Below are positions 7,522-8,686 of a DNA stretch of 8,686 nucleotides, in pieces. This DNA is from Azoarcus sp. GTDB lineage: Bacteria > Pseudomonadota > Gammaproteobacteria > Burkholderiales > Rhodocyclaceae. Every line of letters begins with the position of its first letter. The first letter of the stretch is position 1. The DNA lies in NCBI GenBank assembly GCA_031258035.1, contig JAIRNL010000275.1:1-8686 (forward strand), in the 5' to 3' direction. The translations under genes were made by a program, and so were the position numbers. The notes under the pieces are model-generated. The model was not told where the DNA came from. It searched no databases and saw nothing but the letters and a program-made list of their open reading frames with translations.

Positions 7522-8061
7522 ATGAAAATCCGCCTTTCCCCCATCCGGGCCCAAAGCGGCCTGACCCTGATCGAACTGATGGTGTGCTGCCTGCTGGCTC
7601 TGCTTCTTTTCATCGGCTACCTGCGCGTGACCCGGCACTATCAGGAAGAAATGGAAGAAATCTCCGTGCGTCTCACCATTTCGCGCATCCAGGTCGGCAT
7701 GGCCCTGGAATGGGCCAGGCGCATCGGCGCGGGCGACAGCAGGCAGGGCACCGGAGAACTGGTGGGCGCCAACCCCGTGCGCTGGCTCGACGAGCCTCCC
7801 CACAACTATCTGGGAGAACTCAGGGCGCCCAAACTCGACAAACTGGCGCCGGGCCGCTGGTTGTTCGACCTGAGTCGCAAGGAATTGGTCTATATCGTCG
7901 ATAACGGCGACAACCTGACATTCAAGAACAGCTTCGAGCGCGTCAAGGCGCTGCGCTGGCACGTGCGTCTTGCCGGAACGGAACCCGGAGAAAAAAAGGG
8001 CACGGAACCGGAATTCGGCGAACTGAAGCTCATGCCGGTATATGAATATCACTGGTTCTAG
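7522..8061 (+). CDS. Prepilin-like protein with type IV N-terminal methylation/cleavage motif
   Basis: A 179-residue protein beginning with a short basic leader (MKIRLSPIRAQSG) and a prepilin peptidase site: cleavage is expected between G13 and L14, giving mature LTLIELMV with the invariant Glu at +5 (E18). A single hydrophobic helix follows to about Y33 and contains two adjacent cysteines (C22-C23), which is unusual. The remainder is a soluble, mixed charged domain with no C-terminal disulfide pair and no motif I recognise. It starts 4 bp after mshG, in the slot held by mshF in Vibrio MSHA clusters, so a minor pilin or assembly factor role is likely; homology to MshF itself I cannot assert. 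The TAG stop lies about 12 bp from an antisense IS remnant, so the C-terminus may not be the ancestral one. Confidence 0.75.
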   Translation: MKIRLSPIRAQSGLTLIELMVCCLLALLLFIGYLRVTRHYQEEMEEISVRLTISRIQVGMALEWARRIGAGDSRQGTGELVGANPVRWLDEPPHNYLGELRAPKLDKLAPGRWLFDLSRKELVYIVDNGDNLTFKNSFERVKALRWHVRLAGTEPGEKKGTEPEFGELKLMPVYEYHWF

Positions 8062-8073
8062 ACAGTGTCGCCA

Positions 8074-8175
8074 CAAGATATTTGCCCATGATGCGATGCA
8101 TCGTATTTGCACGGCAGCCACGAAAGAAGCCGTATTCCTGGCATAGCGGGTGGCGATACCTCGCCAGCGTTTCAA
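8074..8175 (-). mobile_element. C-terminal remnant of an IS5-type transposase
   Basis: Read on the minus strand, this stretch encodes LKRWRGIATRYARNTASF followed by VAAVQIRCIASWANIL. The pattern (K-x-W-R-x-I-A-T-R-Y-x-K/R, then a hydrophobic helix) is the familiar end of DDE transposases of the IS5 family, downstream of the catalytic Glu. Only about 34 residues are recognisable. The expected preceding segment (a V/I-E-R/N-x-F motif carrying the catalytic Glu) is not in frame, and further upstream no frame gives transposase sequence, so it is a dead fragment. No stop follows the final IL in frame, suggesting that the very end is also altered. Family assignment rests on motif memory only. Confidence 0.5.
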
Positions 8176-8312
8176 GTATTGTCCATTCCACCAGAACGCC
8201 CGGGCGGCGATATTGCGCAGGACGTCACGGGCCACTTTGTCTTTGCTTGAAAAGCGTCAGCAGGGGTTCCAGACAGCGCGGATCGAAGTAGCGCAGAGAC
8301 ACTACGTGTTTT

Positions 8313-8344
8313 GCTGAGCCAGTCTTCGTAGACCACTTCCATCT
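8313..8344 (-). repeat. Direct repeat, copy A (fragment of rpn-like coding sequence)
   Basis: This stretch matches 8574-8605 at 31 of 32 bases (the mismatch is G8331 versus A8592). On the minus strand it encodes MEVVYEDWLS, the same peptide as in the intact copy, but the following codons diverge at once and the frame ends without any DUF4351-like sequence. The similarity continues a few bases into the rpn stop region with a 1-base deletion (GACAGATGG against GACAAGATGG). It is best read as a truncated remnant of a second rpn-like gene or of a local duplication. Confidence 0.8.
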
Positions 8345-8345
8345 G

Positions 8346-8686
8346 TCAGGCCCCATTCGGCGGCGGCGCGCCGAACACGTCCGCCAGCTTGCCCGCATCG
8401 AGCAGCGCATCGGCCCACGCTTCCAGTTGCGCGGCGTTTGCCGCGCGCACGCGCGTTTCCACCCACTCCGGCAGCGGATCGAAGCGACGATGCAGTTGTC
8501 GGAGCAGCAACTTCGCTTCGCCTTCCAGCCGCCCTTTCTGTTCACCTTCCCGCAAAGCTTCCCTGCGCGTTTCGCTGAGCCAGTCTTCGTAAACCACTTC
8601 CATCTTGTCGTACTCCTCGAAAACGTCCCGGATATTTTTGATCCCTTCGATCATAGAAGCTGGGGCGCGGTGCATCAACAGCCACT
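8346..8686 (-). CDS. Rpn-family / DUF4351-type protein, C-terminal part
   Basis: The frame is open through the right edge of the window (W-L-L precede the first possible TTG/ATG at 8678/8675), so only the C-terminus is present. A linker rich in EG repeats (REGEQKGRLEGEAK) leads into LLLRQLHRRFDPLPEWVETR and LEAWADALLDAGKLADVF (about 8373-8525). This is the DUF4351-like tail found after the PD-(D/E)XK nuclease domain in many Rpn (recombination-promoting nuclease, formerly 'transposase_31') proteins of betaproteobacteria and cyanobacteria. The nuclease domain, if present, is outside. Rpn proteins promote RecA-independent recombination and are often multicopy. The TGA stop at 8346-8348 sits exactly where the duplicated segment begins, so the last residues (GAPPPNGA) may be a product of rearrangement. 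A short stand-alone gene starting at 8675 is possible but less likely. Confidence 0.65.
   Translation of the reverse strand, partial: WLLMHRAPASMIEGIKNIRDVFEEYDKMEVVYEDWLSETRREALREGEQKGRLEGEAKLLLRQLHRRFDPLPEWVETRVRAANAAQLEAWADALLDAGKLADVFGAPPPNGA
8574..8605 (-). repeat. Direct repeat, copy B (inside the rpn-like gene)
   Basis: This is the partner of the 8313-8344 repeat, same orientation, offset 261 bp. It lies within the open rpn-like reading frame, encoding MEVVYEDWLS just before the E-T-R-R-E-A-L-R-E-G-E linker. Confidence 0.8.

Larger units (their letters stand above)
8062..8345. other. Non-coding junction between the pilus operon and the rpn-like gene
   Basis: These 284 bases contain no intact gene. 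From left to right they hold a short stretch (8062-8073) that could include an IS end, the transposase remnant on the minus strand (8074-8175), about 137 bases (8176-8312) with no recognisable coding content, and a 32-bp copy of an internal part of the neighbouring rpn-like gene (8313-8344). No convincing terminator for the pilus operon is seen here. Confidence 0.55.

Noticed and set aside
7423..8235. 270-codon minus-strand frame joining the transposase remnant to antisense of the prepilin gene
   Set aside because: Only its first part (after about 20 codons) resembles a transposase; the rest is antisense to the prepilin and is read through only because the transposase stop is missing.
8225..8545. 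106-codon minus-strand frame overlapping the rpn-like gene
   Set aside because: It runs out of frame through the DUF4351-like coding sequence and has no motif; it is the shadow of the real frame.

Overview
The window is GC-rich, densely coding chromosomal DNA. Gene order and protein sequences suggest a betaproteobacterium, most likely of the Rhodocyclales type (Azoarcus/Thauera/Dechloromonas relatives). That assignment is an inference from the combination of tsaB-rimI-family 4 UDG, LplT, RadA and an MSHA-type pilus cluster. No rRNA or tRNA gene, CRISPR array or phage module is visible.

Layout. Positions 1-1600 (+) hold a tightly overlapped housekeeping operon: the 3' end of tsaB (tRNA t6A synthesis), rimI (ribosomal protein S18 N-acetyltransferase), and a family 4 iron-sulfur uracil-DNA glycosylase. 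Both junctions are 4-bp start/stop overlaps (ATGA, GTGA). Positions 1617-2870 (-) hold lplT, a lysophospholipid flippase of the MFS fold, convergent with the UDG gene. A 147-bp divergent intergenic region separates it from radA (3018-4394, +), the branch-migration ATPase of recombinational repair. After a 165-bp gap comes a + strand pilus assembly operon (4560-8061): an MshE-type assembly ATPase, an MshG-type inner-membrane platform protein, and a small prepilin-like protein, with gaps of only 3-4 bp. The ATPase carries an N-terminal MshEN domain with two clean copies of the 24-residue c-di-GMP-binding motif, so pilus assembly is probably gated by this second messenger.

The right end (8062-8686) is a scarred accessory segment. 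The pilus operon stops abruptly at 8061. About a dozen bases later, in antisense orientation, lies what reads as the C-terminal end of an IS5-type transposase. Next comes a 32-bp near-perfect copy of an internal piece of an Rpn/DUF4351-type gene, and then the 3' end of that gene itself (- strand, running off the window). The pilin genes normally expected after mshE-mshG are not in the window, and this mobile DNA occupies the place where they would lie.

No wholly new system is visible. The points most worth a second look are the c-di-GMP-binding ATPase in a shortened pilus operon, the junction of that operon with IS and Rpn debris, and the odd repeat at the rpn stop codon.
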